Source: Neodontobutis hainanensis (lineage: Eukaryota > Chordata > Actinopteri > Gobiiformes > Odontobutidae). Taken from it: 64,000 nucleotides of DNA. The notes under the pieces were generated by a model that was given only the letters and a program-made list of their open reading frames with translations, made no database searches and was not told where the DNA came from. Position numbers and translations under genes: made by a program. This document shows, one piece after another, positions 23,192 to 37,294 of this stretch; the first letter of the stretch is position 1; each line of letters starts with the position of its first letter. The stretch spans positions 1,550,001-1,614,000 of the forward strand of contig JALDNG010000016.1 of assembly GCA_024349245.1 (NCBI GenBank). Direction: 5' to 3'.

Positions 23192-26100
23192 GTAAGAATG
23201 GAGTTTTGTATTTACCACTTTAAATTACATACACATATATTGATGCAAATGCAAGCATTGCAACATGAGCCCTGGACTAAAATGTTCTGTTTTCATATTC
23301 CACGTTAAGACAGTTGATCTCTTTGGACGCATTTGTCAAACCAACTCACCATCCCGGTTGACTGACCGTGTTCAGCTCCAATGAGCAACATGACTTTTCT
23401 AATTACTGGTGTACATTAGTTGGCCTGATGCTTGTCAGTGGATTAATCATAGATGATAGAAGGAGGCTGTCTCAGTGAGTATGGACTTGCCTACAAAGCA
23501 GAGGAGCCTATTAAATAAAATGTTGAGGTTTTATTGATACGACTTCTTTTTCAAATTCATCATAATAAACAACTGTCATGTCTGTTTAACACTGTTTTTT
23601 GGTTCCATAATTTGGGATGGTGACAGTAAATGCAGAGAACAGTGCTGGGACTATTTACTTTTACTACAGAGATACTTTAATTCTGTTTTTCCATTCCCTT
23701 GTTAGTACTATTTGACTTAGCCAGGCAACATACACTTTCAATACTTTATGTGTCTACTATACAGATGTGCACTGAACTCAACATTAAGGTGCAAAATGTG
23801 CCTTTGAAATAACACGAAAGGCACTCATTGTATACCTACCTTTAGTTTCAATCCACAGTCTACTTGAAAATGCAGCCAGCCCTGGGTTGGAGCACAGCCC
23901 ACCACATCATCTGTCTACCCTTCTGCCCTACCTTAGAAGGTTGGCCCCTTACCAACCTGAGCTGAGGCTGTGCCTTTCTAAGAGAGAAAAAGGCAAAGTA
24001 CTTTGCTCAACACAATCCTCCCCTTGCTGCACACATCACAGGCTACAGCTTAGTCTGTTGTAGCTGATCAAGAGCCTCTATTTTACTGTGTCATGAAGTT
24101 TTATGAAATAAGCACAATCTGTAAAAGTAATGTTCTTCACTGGGACATAAATCAGTAAGAACAATGAGCTTTCACTGTGTTAGGTTTCAGGACAACACAA
24201 TTATTTTGACATTGTAAAGGTTGCCTGTGGGGTTTTCTGAGATTTTTGGTGACCTCTTGTGGCTAAAGTGCAGGTGTCACTTCTCACACTTCTTTTTAGA
24301 GCATGTGAACACCTATAACAACCAGCAGAGAAATGCTGGTGACATGACTTTCAAAACAATCAAATCAAAATGTGTTCATAGTTTGTTCATAAATGCCCTA
24401 AACCTTAATGAAGGATTCTTTTTTTCCAACAGTGCTCTGTTTGTCCTCTCTGGACTGATGTAGGAACAGGAAGTAAAAGATCATCATCTGCTGGGTTCTT
24501 TGGAGCTTTACAAGTCTATTTTATGTTGATGTTTTTATACATTGACTGATGTGGTTCCTTTTATTTAACTGAACCTTTTCCACATTGCGTTTTTGCAATA
24601 GAAATGTTGGATTTTACCTTGCAAGCTTGTCTGTCAGATAGGTGTGACTGATAGAGCATGCACAATTGCTGGACAGGATCAAACATTCAAAGCGGGAACA
24701 CAAATATAACATGTGGCTTGCAAAAAAAGTGACTGTAGTAATGTCCTGCTTTTTCTTCCGAAAATCACTGCACGGCTGGGGGCTATAATACATCTCTGAC
24801 ATGCTTGAACACAGTAGGTCCCTTAGATCTTTAAGAAGCACTTGGATAGTAACGCCTCAAGTTAGAACCAAATGTTGTGAAACTACATTTATTTACTACC
24901 ACTCACAGTTGGAAACTTCTCGTTTGTCAGTTTTTCTGATGTTTATTGTTATGTTTTACATTTTTCTTTTTTTTTTTCTAACTTGGGAGTGTTGTTGTGA
25001 AGTTGTGTGACTTGAATAGTAGTTGCCCTTCAGTTTTGTGTTTACTTGTAGAGAAGACAGAACGAACATTCAGTTTTCGGTTTTAAACACAAGATACATA
25101 GGAAGACATGGAGGACAAGCATATGTATCTATAAATATTTATGACTGCTTTCGCATAACACAAGGAACCTGTCAGTTTATGCACTAGCTATAGCTGTAGG
25201 TGTTGTAGCTCTGTGTAAAAGTTTCAAAGACATACTAAATTGTTCATTGTCTGAGTTCATTGGAGGTAAAACTGACAAAAGTGCAGGAAGTGAGATGAAG
25301 ATGCTGTCAGAAACATAAACCTGTGGAAACACCTGGCCTTGACATCTTCCAAGTCTCCACAGAATCAAAACAGAGTGAAACAGGGTAGTGTATGTACACC
25401 CGTTAAGGCTTGCTTTATGTTTCATCAGCTCTCAAGTGTTATTTTCCAGCCCTTTTTCCCCAGGCCATGATTTTGTCTTGTGATGTAGTGTTTCGAGGAG
25501 CTTTGTGTGCCAGCCTGCGTCGTTGGTGTTTTATATATTCTTGCTGTCTGAATCACAACCACAGCATACAGACTGGTGTCATCACATGTCTTGTTCGAGC
25601 CTAGAAGCAATTCAGAATAGATTAATAAAAAAATAATATTTTGTCCAAGTTAATCATACTTACTGCTTTCAGAATAAAGAATCTTTCTGCCATAGGGGCT
25701 TAAAATAGCCTCAGGGCAATATTGGATGCACCAGAGCTTAAATCTAAAAGATGTGTGTGGCGCAGAAGCATAATGCTAGTAAGTGGCTTAATGAAGCACA
25801 GAGGATTATCATGTACCTGTTCTCATTTTACACCCAGACTAGCGGTATCATTATTGACAGCGATGTTAGTTCTGTTAATTGAGTCATTTGTTCTTTGCCT
25901 GATATGTCACGCACCTTACCACCTCATATCTGTGTGATGTTAGTGCAGAGCCATAAACTGTGCATGCTCCTGACCAGAACACATTGATTAGCATTCTTGT
26001 CACATCACATCATCAAAGCATCATGCGGCATCGGGTCGAATTGGAAAAGCAGCTCCAGATTAATGCCGTTTAGGAGCCTTGCTAACATTTCAGGCTCACG

Positions 26101-28602
26101 GCAATAGTATTTGTGAGCAGTGTATTCTAAATGTAGTCATATAAGCAACATGCATACATTTAAATGCTTTGATTTCAAATAGGATCTGGTGCATTGTTTG
26201 ATGTTTTTCCAGTGCAGAGATTATGCTTCCAGCTCTGTGGACAGTCCAATAGAAAATAAAGACATATTTTTAAGCTTCAGCATTAACCATTAACAACACG
26301 ATTACCATACTCCTTTTTCTAAGAGTATATATGCACAGTCAATAAAATGCATTATAGGATTAGAGGTCTGTGTGGGTGCACCTGTTCAAGCTGCTTTCAG
26401 AAAACCACCCCTGCAAGGATCCTGTATGACTCCTTCGATCTATCTATATTGAGCTGGGACCAGCTCATGAGCTTTCGTCCTTTAGATATCGCTGAATAAT
26501 TATACTACTAATAAAAAAGCCCTATTTAAAACCCCTTTAGCTTCTGTTAAAAGCCTGATATATTAACTCCACCAAAGGAAATCACTACAGTGTTACCCCT
26601 TTGTCCATTCACCTTTGTGGTAAAGGAAGCCCTAGAGCCAGCAGCTGCTGCAGGTCTTGTGGGACCTCTTCAGCTGGCTGCTACCTGCTCTCACTTTATA
26701 CAAACTACACAAATCTACAAAAAGGTTAGATTGTTTTACTTGCTGTAAATGAGTAGATTACACTTGTCTCCAGGCAAAGAACTGAATAAAAGTGTTATGT
26801 AATGACTGCAGAAACTAAGTGTCTTATATGCACATATAAAATATTTGTAAGGCACACACTAGGGGCAGCTTTTTAAACTATATCTTTACATCTTTCCTCC
26901 TCCACAGTCTCTTCTTTTAAATGAAGTATGGCTTATTTTTCCATCTGTTCTTTTATCCCTCCTGCAGTTTCTGTGATTTTTCTCTGCAACAAAAATGACC
27001 ACAAAGCTTCATGACTCTCATATTCATTTCTATAATAATGACTTGTTATATTCACAAAAGGAATTGACATTTACAAATTAAGACTGACTTTAGCATCAGA
27101 TATTCGTAGCCTACTGTAAAAGTAATTCTTTTTGATTAGACATTTGGTATTCTTTGAACCTATTGCTATTTAGGGTATTTGGATTCATTTTGGTTTTAAA
27201 TATTAGAAGATTTTTTTCTCATGGTTTATTGATTAAAGCTTGCAGAGTTTTTGTGTTTAAAGGTGTTGCAGCACTAATAAATAATCTAATGAAGAGAAGC
27301 ATAATTTAATAATAATAAGTCGTATCGACCCGCCTTTTAACTATTCAATTTATTACTTTCACTTCTTTTGGAACAGTCAATAATCATAATAATAATGATA
27401 AAATAAAACACACTGTACTGTGAAGCTAAATTAAGAGTGTTTGTGGGATATATTCTGTAGTCAGCTGGTTCTTATAGATCTCCATGGAAACCTGTCCTGA
27501 GCAGCTAGCATGAGTTGCAGGTTGAGTTCTAGACAGAGCATTGAATCACCGCTCACTGATCAATCAGCAACAACAAATGAGCCATTGCTGCACAACAGCA
27601 GCGAAACCTCTAGCCTGCCTTCTTCTGGGGTTGCCACGGTGAATCGTCTGGTTCTCATCATATTTTGTCTGGCATAATTGGGTTTTTTATTTTTTTTATT
27701 TTTTTACACCGGATTCCATCTCCATTTATCCAGGCTGGGGACCAGCATAAAGGTACACAGGCTTTTGGCACCTTGTGGCTGCAGTTTCAGCGGCCCACTG
27801 TGCCAACAACCAGCCAGAGGCAAAGCTTGGGCTTGGGGATAAAGTATTGCATTTTAAAACTTTAAAACTGACAAATAGCTTTTTAATGTGATATCTTATC
27901 AGGATTTGACTAGGTTTGTACATGTTTATGCTGCCATTTCTTCCATCTAAATTGTGACAAGTTATATAAAAGCTTTATTTGTAATATTATTTTTGTGATG
28001 ATCCTCTGTGCTGATTTTAACATTTAAACAATAGTCTCTACGCCCACATACTTTGCTCAGCCGCTGGATTGTCACGAGATATGTGAGTTCACAAACTCAC
28101 AGAAATCCACTGTGTACTTCTTCAACCAAAGCGTCTGCTCTTGAAGCACTGGCTGTTTAACCAATGATGTGGCAGAGCGGGCAGTGATGGGGAGGTTTTA
28201 GGTTTGACAATGTAGCAACTGTTTCACTGTTAACAAACGTTAACTAACATGGCATTGTATAAAACTGTGGTTACTCACAGATAATAAATCTAATCAATGT
28301 CCGGTTATTAATTTAAAGCCCCTGGTCTTTCCTTCTTTAATGATGGTAGTGTGTAACAAACAAAACCCAGGACTAAGAGAACAAATTGATAATCTTTTTT
28401 TTAATACCAGTTTTTCAGACCATGATTTTTAGTTTTTTTTCTAGGGTTAAAGAGAGTAAAAGAGTACAAGACCTTGGTCAATGGAGTTCCTTTTTTTAGG
28501 GGCATGGTAACAATAAAAAAAATAAATTAGTCAACTATATCCATATCTTCCTTCATATCACCCTGATGCTTCATATGTTAATGCTTCTCTGTTTCCCTGC
28601 AG
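23192..28602 (+). other. Intron 11 (pcdh15)
   Basis: 5411 bp, phase 0, within EC7. Mostly unique AT-rich DNA. The part 24220-24480 (cctcttgtggctaaagtgca ... ggaacaggaagtaaaagatc) may be an old dispersed repeat, but I cannot assign it. No gene. Confidence 0.7.
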
Positions 28603-28908
28603 GCCACAGATCCAGATGCAGGGAATAATGGGGAGGTGCACTACCGCATTGTAAATTATCCAGACTTGTTCACCATCAACGCTAACGGCAGCATATACAC
28701 CCGAGTGCCTCTGGACCGGGAGCGTAGAGGCCATTATGACCTTGTGGTAGAGGCCTCTGACAGTGCTGTGGACCCTCGACGGACCACCCTAACGCTCTCC
28801 ATCCAGGTCACAGATATCGACGACAACAGCCCAGTGTTTTCCCAGGATACCTATGTGGTGAATGTACCTGAAAACAGCCCCGTGGGGACGGTTATCCTCA
28901 GGCTAAGT
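28603..28908 (+). CDS. pcdh15: pcdh15 exon 12 of window: EC7 body, EC8 start
   Basis: 306 nt (102 codons), the longest exon here, phase 0 both ends; acceptor tctgtttccctgcag|GCCACA, donor CTAAGT|gtaagt. It contains nearly all of EC7: ATDPDAGNNGEV (DxD), PLDRERRGHY (DRE), EASDSAVDP (DxD-like at the bottom), then the canonical EC7-EC8 linker DIDDNSPVF and the first EC8 strand VVNVPENSPVG. The donor is followed by a run of TG repeats. Sequon NGS. Confidence 0.96.
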
Positions 28909-29810
28909 GTAAGTGTGTGTATGTGTGCACGTCCGAGCCACACTGAATTACTCAACAGCTGTTATATTAACTCTGCTACAACATTTTTCAACTTCAAAAA
29001 AGGCTATGCTTCCAGATGAAAACCTTTAGACAGACAGAAATACAGTTTTACACAGTCAGCATAGAGAGTTTTTTTTATATTTTTTTGTCCATGACAACTC
29101 TCTTGGCATTTACTGACTCAAATAGAGTAAGACTTAAAGCTGGATTTTCCCATGATGTCATAACCTGACTTTAGTGGAAGATCATTTTTCATCTTTTTTG
29201 ACACAAGTTAATGTTCCATTCCACAAATCTGAACTTGTCAGTCTTGGGCAAATGTTAATGCATACACTCAGAAGGTTTTATTGTGGGGGGGTGAGTGTAG
29301 CAAACACAGAGCAGAGGGGTGGGTAATTGCTGACACATTGTGAGTGACATTTCCCAGCAAGGCATTAATAAAGAGGTGTGGAGAAAAGCAGGGGGTGAGC
29401 AGGCGGTGGTGAGGTGTGAGTGACAATAGACACCATTAGTCTCCTCGCTTTAAATAGAGACAACTGGCTCGTGCCTAAAGATTGATTTTGAGAGAAGTGT
29501 CTTGAATCGAAAAATACTTGATAAATGAATGCATTGCACCGGATACTAAACTGTTAGTTTGGAAAATCTAGTATTTGGTACTTTTTATTAATCCTTAGTG
29601 CTTCCCTTTACTGTAAGGCAGCTGGACTCAAGCTCTTTCTTAAAGTTAACTTAAGAAAGAAAAGCTTATGAATGATTGGACCATGCCTTTTAGCATCTTT
29701 TCAGTTTTATTGCTCCATATCAATAAAAACACATCCTATTGTCCATATGTCTAAATGTCCTTTCATATTCCTTTATATATTTTTTTTCCTCTTTTGCTTT
29801 GTCTTCGCAG
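28909..29810 (+). other. Intron 12 (pcdh15)
   Basis: 902 bp, phase 0. Begins with a TG-rich stretch after the donor. Nothing else recognised. Confidence 0.8.
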
Positions 29811-30041
29811 GCAGTGGATGCAGATCTCTTCTCTAATGTTACGTATCGCATCAAGACTGAATCGGCCAAGCTGCTGTTTTCTCTGAACCCTATCACAGGG
29901 CAATTAGCTGTCCTGCAGGCCCTGGACTTTGAAAACCTGGCAGCCATGGGTTTGGGGGCATCTTACACTTTCCAGGTGGAAGCTGTAGACATTGGAGGGA
30001 TCACGCCCCCGGGTCAAGCCACTGTCACAGTTCGGATCACG
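29811..30041 (+). CDS. pcdh15: pcdh15 exon 13 of window: EC8 body
   Basis: 231 nt (77 codons), phase 0 both ends; acceptor ctttgtcttcgcag|GCAGTG, donor ATCACG|gtgagc. It encodes AVDADLFSNVTYRIKT (DxD and a sequon NVT), LNPITGQLAVLQALDFE (LDFE replaces LDRE), and EAVDIGGITPPGQATV, the long EC8 loop that human PCDH15 also has (EAFDIYGTMPPGIATV). Symmetric exon, so skipping would keep frame and delete most of EC8. Confidence 0.95.
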
Positions 30042-32338
30042 GTGAGCGCTCTCCTATAATTAGCCCCGGGTTAACTTCCTTTCTTTTTTTCTCAGTGCCC
30101 CTGCAAGCCTGATGCTCTGTGACTGAATATGTACCAATCATTAGATCAGATAAGCCACAGAAGAAAAGCCTATGAGATACATTGTAGAGTATTCTGCTAT
30201 TTTGTGCTGCTTTGGTGTGAAAACTTGAATATTTGAGTGTACCCTTCCGACCTGCTTGTCCTTGCACCATCAACATGACAAAGAGGATTGATGGATAGGT
30301 GAACCTGCTTTGTACCCAGAGCTATTCCAGATCTGAATGACTCATTAGCTTTGTGACAGCAATTATGTCAGGTTTTTCAGCAGCTTATTTTCCTATTCCA
30401 ACCTTTTAAAAGATTAACTGCGGAATCCAAACCAAAGGATTGAAAATATTTGTGCCATGAAATTCTGTGTTTGTGTGGGTCAATGTATTTTTTTGTATAT
30501 TCTCACATCCCATAAGCATATGGATTAAAGACATATTCAGAGGTATATTATGCCCTGTGTACTACACTGAATAGAAATGCTGTTTATTCCAACACATTCT
30601 TGGCATACTCTGCAAGCCTTTCAGAGAGTTTGTCCTCTGATAAGGACATGCTTTGTTGCAGGGATCTCTCTATTATCCAGGAATAGTTTGATAGAGAAGT
30701 CATTACAGTGCAACCATTATCAAACCAGTGTCTGCCTCTTGAAATGACAGACATGAATTGGAGTACACCAATTGGATTCTTATAGGCTTCTGTGGGAATT
30801 GAAATGCAGCTGATCCCACTGATTTCACTTCCTTCCACATTTCACACCCCTGGAGAGTCATCTGTTGTTGCCTGAGCTTGATATGCCCTTGCGTTGTTTT
30901 GTTGTTTTGTATTTCGTTGGCAGCTGTGAAGTAAAGCAGCGTCTAGCTTTTACGAATCTTTCTCCTTAAACTTGCTGTGCCCTTCAATATTGTATTGTAT
31001 ACATATTACTGCATGCATGTTTTGGCTGTGCTGTCTGTGTCTAGACAAACGTAGAGTATGCTCTCACTTCCTGTTGGAACAGTTGGAGCGTAAAGATCAG
31101 ACTTTGTTGTTCAAAGCAAAAGCGCGATCATAGATTTTCTGCTGGGTAACACTTACCTGTGTTTACATCAAAGTGAGGCTGTCCTCCACCACTGACTTTA
31201 GAGAACACATACTGTTACCCATGGCTCCGTCAACACAGTAGAAAATAAAGAAAAATGTCAGGAGAAAGAGAGATCAGCCCTCTGCTCTTACAGTGTGATC
31301 TAAAGCTAAAATTCCTGCGAGATATGAGCGAGGCTTACTGCATGTTCACTCGCGCTCAGAAGAGCCCGGGTCGCACCGTTAACAAGGCTTCATTACTTTC
31401 CACCGCCGTGGCATTGCCGAGCTCCGGTGTGCATTACTGACTGGCAGAAGGTGATTAAAGACACTGGTGGTGATGTTGTGTACCCACCACTTCTGCTGAG
31501 TCATGAATCACTGGTCTTCAACAAAAACAGATTTATCTCCTGTAGGAGGTTTGATGCAGTGTGAAGATAAGATAAGAAGGCAATGTGCTGAGGGCTTCAG
31601 TCTTCAGTGATCTGTAGCTCTGGGCCAGCCTTAGGATGATAATTAGCTTTCAGAAGGCTGCTTTGATGCTTTTGGAACTAAGCTCTGCTACATCACAATG
31701 AAATCAAAATCAAATTAATATTAAACTTTTCATTTCATTCGTTAGTGGAATTTCACAAATGTTATTTTTTTATTAGCTTTGCTTCACAGGAAAAATGCAA
31801 AGTAAAGAAATTAAGCAATGTATCTGACTTGTGTAGGTAATTAAAAATAATGAATACGACAGCAAAACAGGATTTAAAGTCACTCTTTGTTTAAGTGAAT
31901 CACAATAATTCATTTTCTGTGCTCATTTACCAAGCATCAAAACATATTTTTAAGTTTTGCCCATTATATTAAAAAGATATAAAGAGAGTTATATGTTCAT
32001 ATGCAGTGTCTAGTTTTGTTAAATGCACTATTCTGTCAAAGAATTGTCAGCCTGTCACATGGTAAATGACTGTGGAGGCAATATGCCTGAGTCCACACAA
32101 AAGTGCTGAAAGTATTAACTGAAATCAAACAAAGCAGCAGCTGCAAAATCTGCACTGCTACAACTCTTTCCTTTAGTGGAAGGCATTGACACGTAATAGA
32201 AAATTGAATTCATAAATTATTTCATTTCATTCATTTGATCCTCTCAATGCCAATTCTTGTCAGTATTCTTCTGTAGGACCTCTTCAGTGAATATTTTGTC
32301 CTGCACTGAGCATAATACCATTTCTTCTTGTGTTTTAG
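30042..32338 (+). other. Intron 13 (pcdh15)
   Basis: 2297 bp, phase 0, inside EC8 coding sequence. No repeat or gene recognised. Confidence 0.75.
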
Positions 32339-32455
32339 GACATGAATGACTTCTCCCCTGTCTTTAGCCAAGACCTGTACAAGGGAATGGTGGCACCCAA
32401 TGCGGAGAAGGGAACAGTCATCACAACAGTGTTTGCTGAAGACCAAGATCCACCT
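32339..32455 (+). CDS. pcdh15: pcdh15 exon 14 of window: EC8-EC9 linker and EC9 start
   Basis: 117 nt (39 codons), phase 0 both ends; acceptor cttgtgttttag|GACATG, donor CCACCT|gtaagt. It begins directly with the EC8-EC9 linker DMNDFSPVF and continues LYKGMVAPNAEKGTVITTV and EDQDPP. YKGMVAP is identical in human and diagnostic for PCDH15. Asparagine/aspartate 5 of the canonical DxNDN is replaced by phenylalanine (human tyrosine). Confidence 0.96.
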
Positions 32456-35400
32456 GTAAGTAATGTCTGGCTATTTTTACACACAGTACATCAACACCAC
32501 AGACTTTTGTCCGTTTTCTACACTGTATTTATAGAACAATGGTCAGGACTCCCACTGTTGTCTGCAGTCGAAGCAAATGTGTGTTTTTACCATCTGCATC
32601 ATGATAAAAGGGAGATAAAAGCAGCCCTTTAAATTCTCACTGAATTTCTCTGTGAATGTGGGCCCTGGCCATCCATTAGTTTTTAAGATGTTTTTGAGAC
32701 TAGGCAGCCCTCATTAGAGCTGCAGTTCTGTGTATTTTTACCATCCACCGGTAGCACTAATTGTACATATTCTTGTTAAGCATCAGTTGTATGAGTCATG
32801 GGCCGCGACTTTGCTACAGTCTTATACTTTATCAGTGCAGCCGAGCAGGTTTTCAGAAATGTGAATAAAGGCTTACCAGCCTTACAAATAATAAGAAATG
32901 AGATTAAGTGGAAAAAAATGTACATAAGATTTTTTTTTAAGAAATGTTGATAATGAAGCTCGAAACAAGATGCAGGAAAGCTGATTTTGTGAAGTAAAAA
33001 CTAGAATTACAGGTGTTTTGTTGTCAGATCTTAAATAGACACAGAACAGTTTTGCCAAACTACTGATCCATGCTAGCCACGGTTTATTAAATTAACATTG
33101 ATTTTTCAAGGACAAGATGGATTTCTTTCAGTTTGTAAACTCATAAATTTGTGAGTCCAGCTATTTTGCAGGAACATTAGGAAGTGAGTTTGAGTTGAGG
33201 CTGCCTAAGTCTTGGAGTGAAACGGTGAAGAAAAGGAGTGTCTAGCTGTTCTGAATGAGTCTCTCTAGTAACTTTACATTATACTTCTGTGATGCAACAT
33301 CTTTAGTGTCATAGCACACATGCAACCGTTACTGCGTGCATGTAATGGTTGTGTGTGTGTTTAGACCTTAATGTGGTTTAGATCAACAACTGACTAAAAT
33401 GCAAGACACAAGCAAAGAGACATTTCTGCACAAAATGTACAAGTATTTTCTGGCTTTTTCTTTCATTTATTTTTTTATTTTTGGACAGCAGTACACTACA
33501 CATTTTAATATTTCATATGCTTTGTGGACTCGTCTCCTCTCCCTCTTTCCATATTTTGGTTTTTGTTTCATAAAAATCTATTTCACATAATGTTTTTTTT
33601 TTTTTATGTAAAAGTGATCCAGAAGTAACAACTCCTAGTCTAGTTTTCAAAGACTTTCCTCTTGTCTTCTTTGATTTGTTTGATAGGATAGACTGTCTTT
33701 CATGTTTCTGTCAGTAGCACCCTGCTGTTGAGGGTTGCAGGGCTGGGACCGGGTAACCCTGTGTGCTCTGTCCCAAACTAAACAGTGAGAGGCATGTGCT
33801 TCTGCTGTGCGGGGTACAACATCTTCTGGGTACCACTGTGACCTCACTACAGAGACGTGCACCGTATGAATGGAGAGACATTTCCTGTGAAAAAGTTAGA
33901 GAACTGCTTGTTGATGGTTTTAGTGACCCCCCCCCCCACACACACACACACACACACACACAACATTTTTTTACTAGCCAATGACAAGTAAAACTAAACC
34001 AAAATGTAGAAAATGTAGTTGACATTTAAGATGACGTTTAAATGACATGTTTTGCAAAGATTCTATTGCATTTGTTTGTTTGTTAAGAGCTGTGTTCTTG
34101 CTTACAAGAACACTAATAAAATCTTGTGTCTGGTTGAGGGGGTATCCTCAGTGACAAAGCAGAACATTAATGATAGAGAAGAAGTGTGTTTTTAAATGCC
34201 AATTAACAGAAAAGACTCTGGAAAATGGGGGTTAACAGCTCCCAAACTGGCCTGGGAGACATGCTGCAAAGTTCTTAACAGCTGACTATATCTGTGTGAA
34301 CGTCTTTTTTAATTCTTCCAGCTTGGGTTTGCGTTGGCGTGCAGAGAAAGAAAACTGTCCCTCAAAGATAGGTGACTCACTTTGAAGAACAATCTCCTTT
34401 CTCATCTTCTGGTCATTTCTGAGGCTTTTTATCAAAAGGTCACAGATATGATCCTTTATTTCAGTTCTATTAGATGTAAACGTATGTATATAGTCGTATA
34501 TTTTACAGAACGTAAGCACTTTTGTAAGTTGCAAAGTGGTTTGACAGACAGGAAGATTAGATTTGGAAGCAGGAGCAGACTAACCCAGTCTCTTATTGAC
34601 CTGGATTTGTGAGCTCAAAGCATTTTATTGACAGGGTGCCTGTCTTAGACACCTCAGATTGGAGGAAAAAAGCTTTGACTAGTGCTTGCCAAACACACAC
34701 AAATATGTGCGCTCATACTCACACTGTTCCTCCTTTGTCCTCTGATACACATGCTCAAAAGCCCACACGCGGAAAGAAATAAAAGGGAGTTATTTTCATC
34801 CGGCTGTGGTAGAATTATGTGATGAACATGAGCTCTGCATATTTGTGTGTGGTAAAAATACTTCCCACGCATGGTTTCTTTGTTGAATTAGAAAATGAGT
34901 CCTTAAGGAGGAAAATCTGATCATGACTGTACTTGGTTACCTTTTAACCCCAGCAACATCAATTTGAAATCCTGAAAATGCTAACACTTCACCATGGAGG
35001 CATAGCAAAAGACAATAATTAGTTTATAACCAAAGATTTTGTATGTGTAAGAAAAAAAAGTTTGACATTCAGCCTTGTCTCCAAGATTTTTATTCCAGTG
35101 TGTTTCCAGTGAGTTAACATGTTTTAATATTAATGAACTGTGTCTAATACAAATCCCTTCTGTCTTTCCATAAAGGGTTTGTTCAGTATTTTGTAAATGT
35201 GGTCTTATGTGTTAACCTTGCGCTGCAGCTGGATTCTTGTGAGATTTAGGGGTTTCAAAACTGACCGTGTTCTGTGGAGCAGCTCTATCTGGAAGAGTCA
35301 GGTTACCTTTGTATTACCATAGACAGTTTCAGTTAGACATATACCAGAGAGTGGCTGCTCCTGTTTGCTTTTTACAAACTGGGGGTGTGCTGACAAACAT

Positions 35401-36640
35401 CTATGGAGTGATTTCTGCCTAATAACGCCTACACACCTCATTACTACTCTTGCATCTACCAAATATCATCCATATTGAAGTCAAATTTTTTTTCTGTGTC
35501 TTTGTGTTATTTCTTTTTTTTATCACTTCATGAGCTTGATATTTTATTCTGAACACAAGCTAACTATTTGAGTTCACTGTGTATGTGTAGGTCTTACAGG
35601 AATTATCCAAACATGTAAATAAATCTGGGTTCTGTTGCTCATATGCAGTGGTAATTACACAGTGAGTTCATTTGGCAGTAGGCCATAAAACATGTATGAT
35701 GTGTGAGATGAAAGCCAGATGTTGTGCTGAGACAGACTGGGCATCAACTTATCATCTTCAAATATTTATTATTTCATTACTCATTGATATGATCTATTTG
35801 GACACACCTAAAACTTTGTTCTTACTTTTAACTGCCACTGTCTTGATTGTATGATTAAGGTTCCCCTGTGTGGAGTTGCATTTTTAGTAATGGCTCTCAT
35901 GGTGATGTTTCTTCCATTACTCCCAAAGAACAATCTGGAGAGCTTTTAGAGATGTGCTTCTTTTTGGAGAAAGTCCTTAGTGAATTCACTCAGCTGGTTC
36001 TGTAACCTCTTAGAGATACATTTGTGTGAGTAAGCCTCCCCAGAGACATTTTCCTACAACAGGATTTACCTCTCTCTCCAGCCTCAGGATTCTCTCTGTC
36101 CCCAGGGACTAAAATCAGTTCAAGCAAGACAGAGCTTCACAAATCAGACTGTATTTGAAATCCAAAGGGAGGAACCGGGAATAAGATAAGCTATAGATAT
36201 GATTAGTAATCAGGAAGTGTGATTAATCTTAATCAAAGGGTCACATTAAAGTCCAGCCTCTCACTAATGAATATGAGTGGTTACTCTCGAGAGTGGAGCA
36301 GTGGGTGTAATTGAAAGAGAGTTTTTTTTTCCTAAATGAAAGGGAAGAGGTTTGAATCAATGAGTAACAGTAAGTTCTTAGTATCCTGCTTAATGAGGGA
36401 CAAAGTAAAAGTAAAAGCTGTGACTAGCTCAATTGTTTAGGTGGAAAGGAAGGAAGTAATATCTGGTTAAGAGCATATGGCTGCAAATAAAAGGATACTT
36501 TTATTCTGGTATTTTCAAGGTTAAATCTTTTCTTTACATTAATCCAGTACTGTGGTAGACCATAAGTGACTATTGAAGGTAGTTCCCAGTGAAATGATGT
36601 TGTATTGATGTCTGTTTGTCCTTCCTTCTCCTTCCTCAAG
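32456..36640 (+). other. Intron 14 (pcdh15)
   Basis: 4185 bp, phase 0, within EC9. It holds a C-run/CA microsatellite (33927-33962) and a small hairpin gtgttcttg-ctta-caagaacac at 34092-34113. No gene. Confidence 0.75.
33927..33962. repeat. Poly-C plus CA microsatellite
   Basis: Eleven C residues run directly into about thirteen CA units. A compound simple repeat. Confidence 0.95.
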
Positions 36641-36781
36641 GGCACTCCGGCCAGTTTTGTTCGCTACAGAGTTGACCACAACATGTCACCATACAGCGGC
36701 AGCATCTTTGATGTGGAAGAAGTAACTGGAAGGATTGTCACTAAAGTCAACCTCAATGAGCGGCCCAGTGTCATCTTTAAG
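36641..36781 (+). CDS. pcdh15: pcdh15 exon 15 of window: EC9
   Basis: 141 nt (47 codons), phase 0 both ends; acceptor ctccttcctcaag|GGCACT, donor TTTAAG|gtcagt. It encodes GTPASFVRYRVDHN, SIFDVEEVTGRI and TKVNLNERPSVIFK. The DRE calcium motif is replaced by VNLNERP (human VNLNEEP). Acceptor has A at -3; the upstream tract (tttgtccttccttctccttcct) is pyrimidine rich. Sequon NMS. Confidence 0.94.
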
Positions 36782-37294
36782 GTCAGTCAAAAGAAATGTC
36801 ATTCAAAGTTTTAGCTCCCCTCGACCATTCAGCTGTCAGATATTTCTAAGAACTCTATCTGATCATCCTACACCAATAAGGAAGCTGAGTGATAAGTAAA
36901 AAACATCTTAGAACTTTTAAACATGAATGGCTACATCCCATAACTAAATAATTACTGGTGTGCCACAAACAGTCATTTGTCTGGGCAATGTCTGGGCACT
37001 GGCGCATGGTGGTTCCAAGAATTTTATTGTAGTTTTGAAATATTCCCTTTAGTTAATCACCACCGTCTGTGTCTCAGACAAAACACAAGATTGCAAGTAA
37101 ATGAGAAATTTATTACAGTAATATACTGGGATTGATGCTGTGCTACTCTCTTCATCTACTCTCTGGGCATAAGTGTTGTTGGTCAGAATTTAGGTTGAAT
37201 AAATTGTATAAAATAATCAGAAGTGATTTTGCTTGTTTTATTGCCCAACTCAATGACTTTTGTATAGTCACCTTTTCTCTTCCTTATGAAAGTC

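Noticed and set aside
34092..34113. Palindrome gtgttcttg-ctta-caagaacac as a steroid-receptor site
   Set aside because: Half-sites are spaced wrongly for a receptor dimer, and short hairpins of this size occur by chance.
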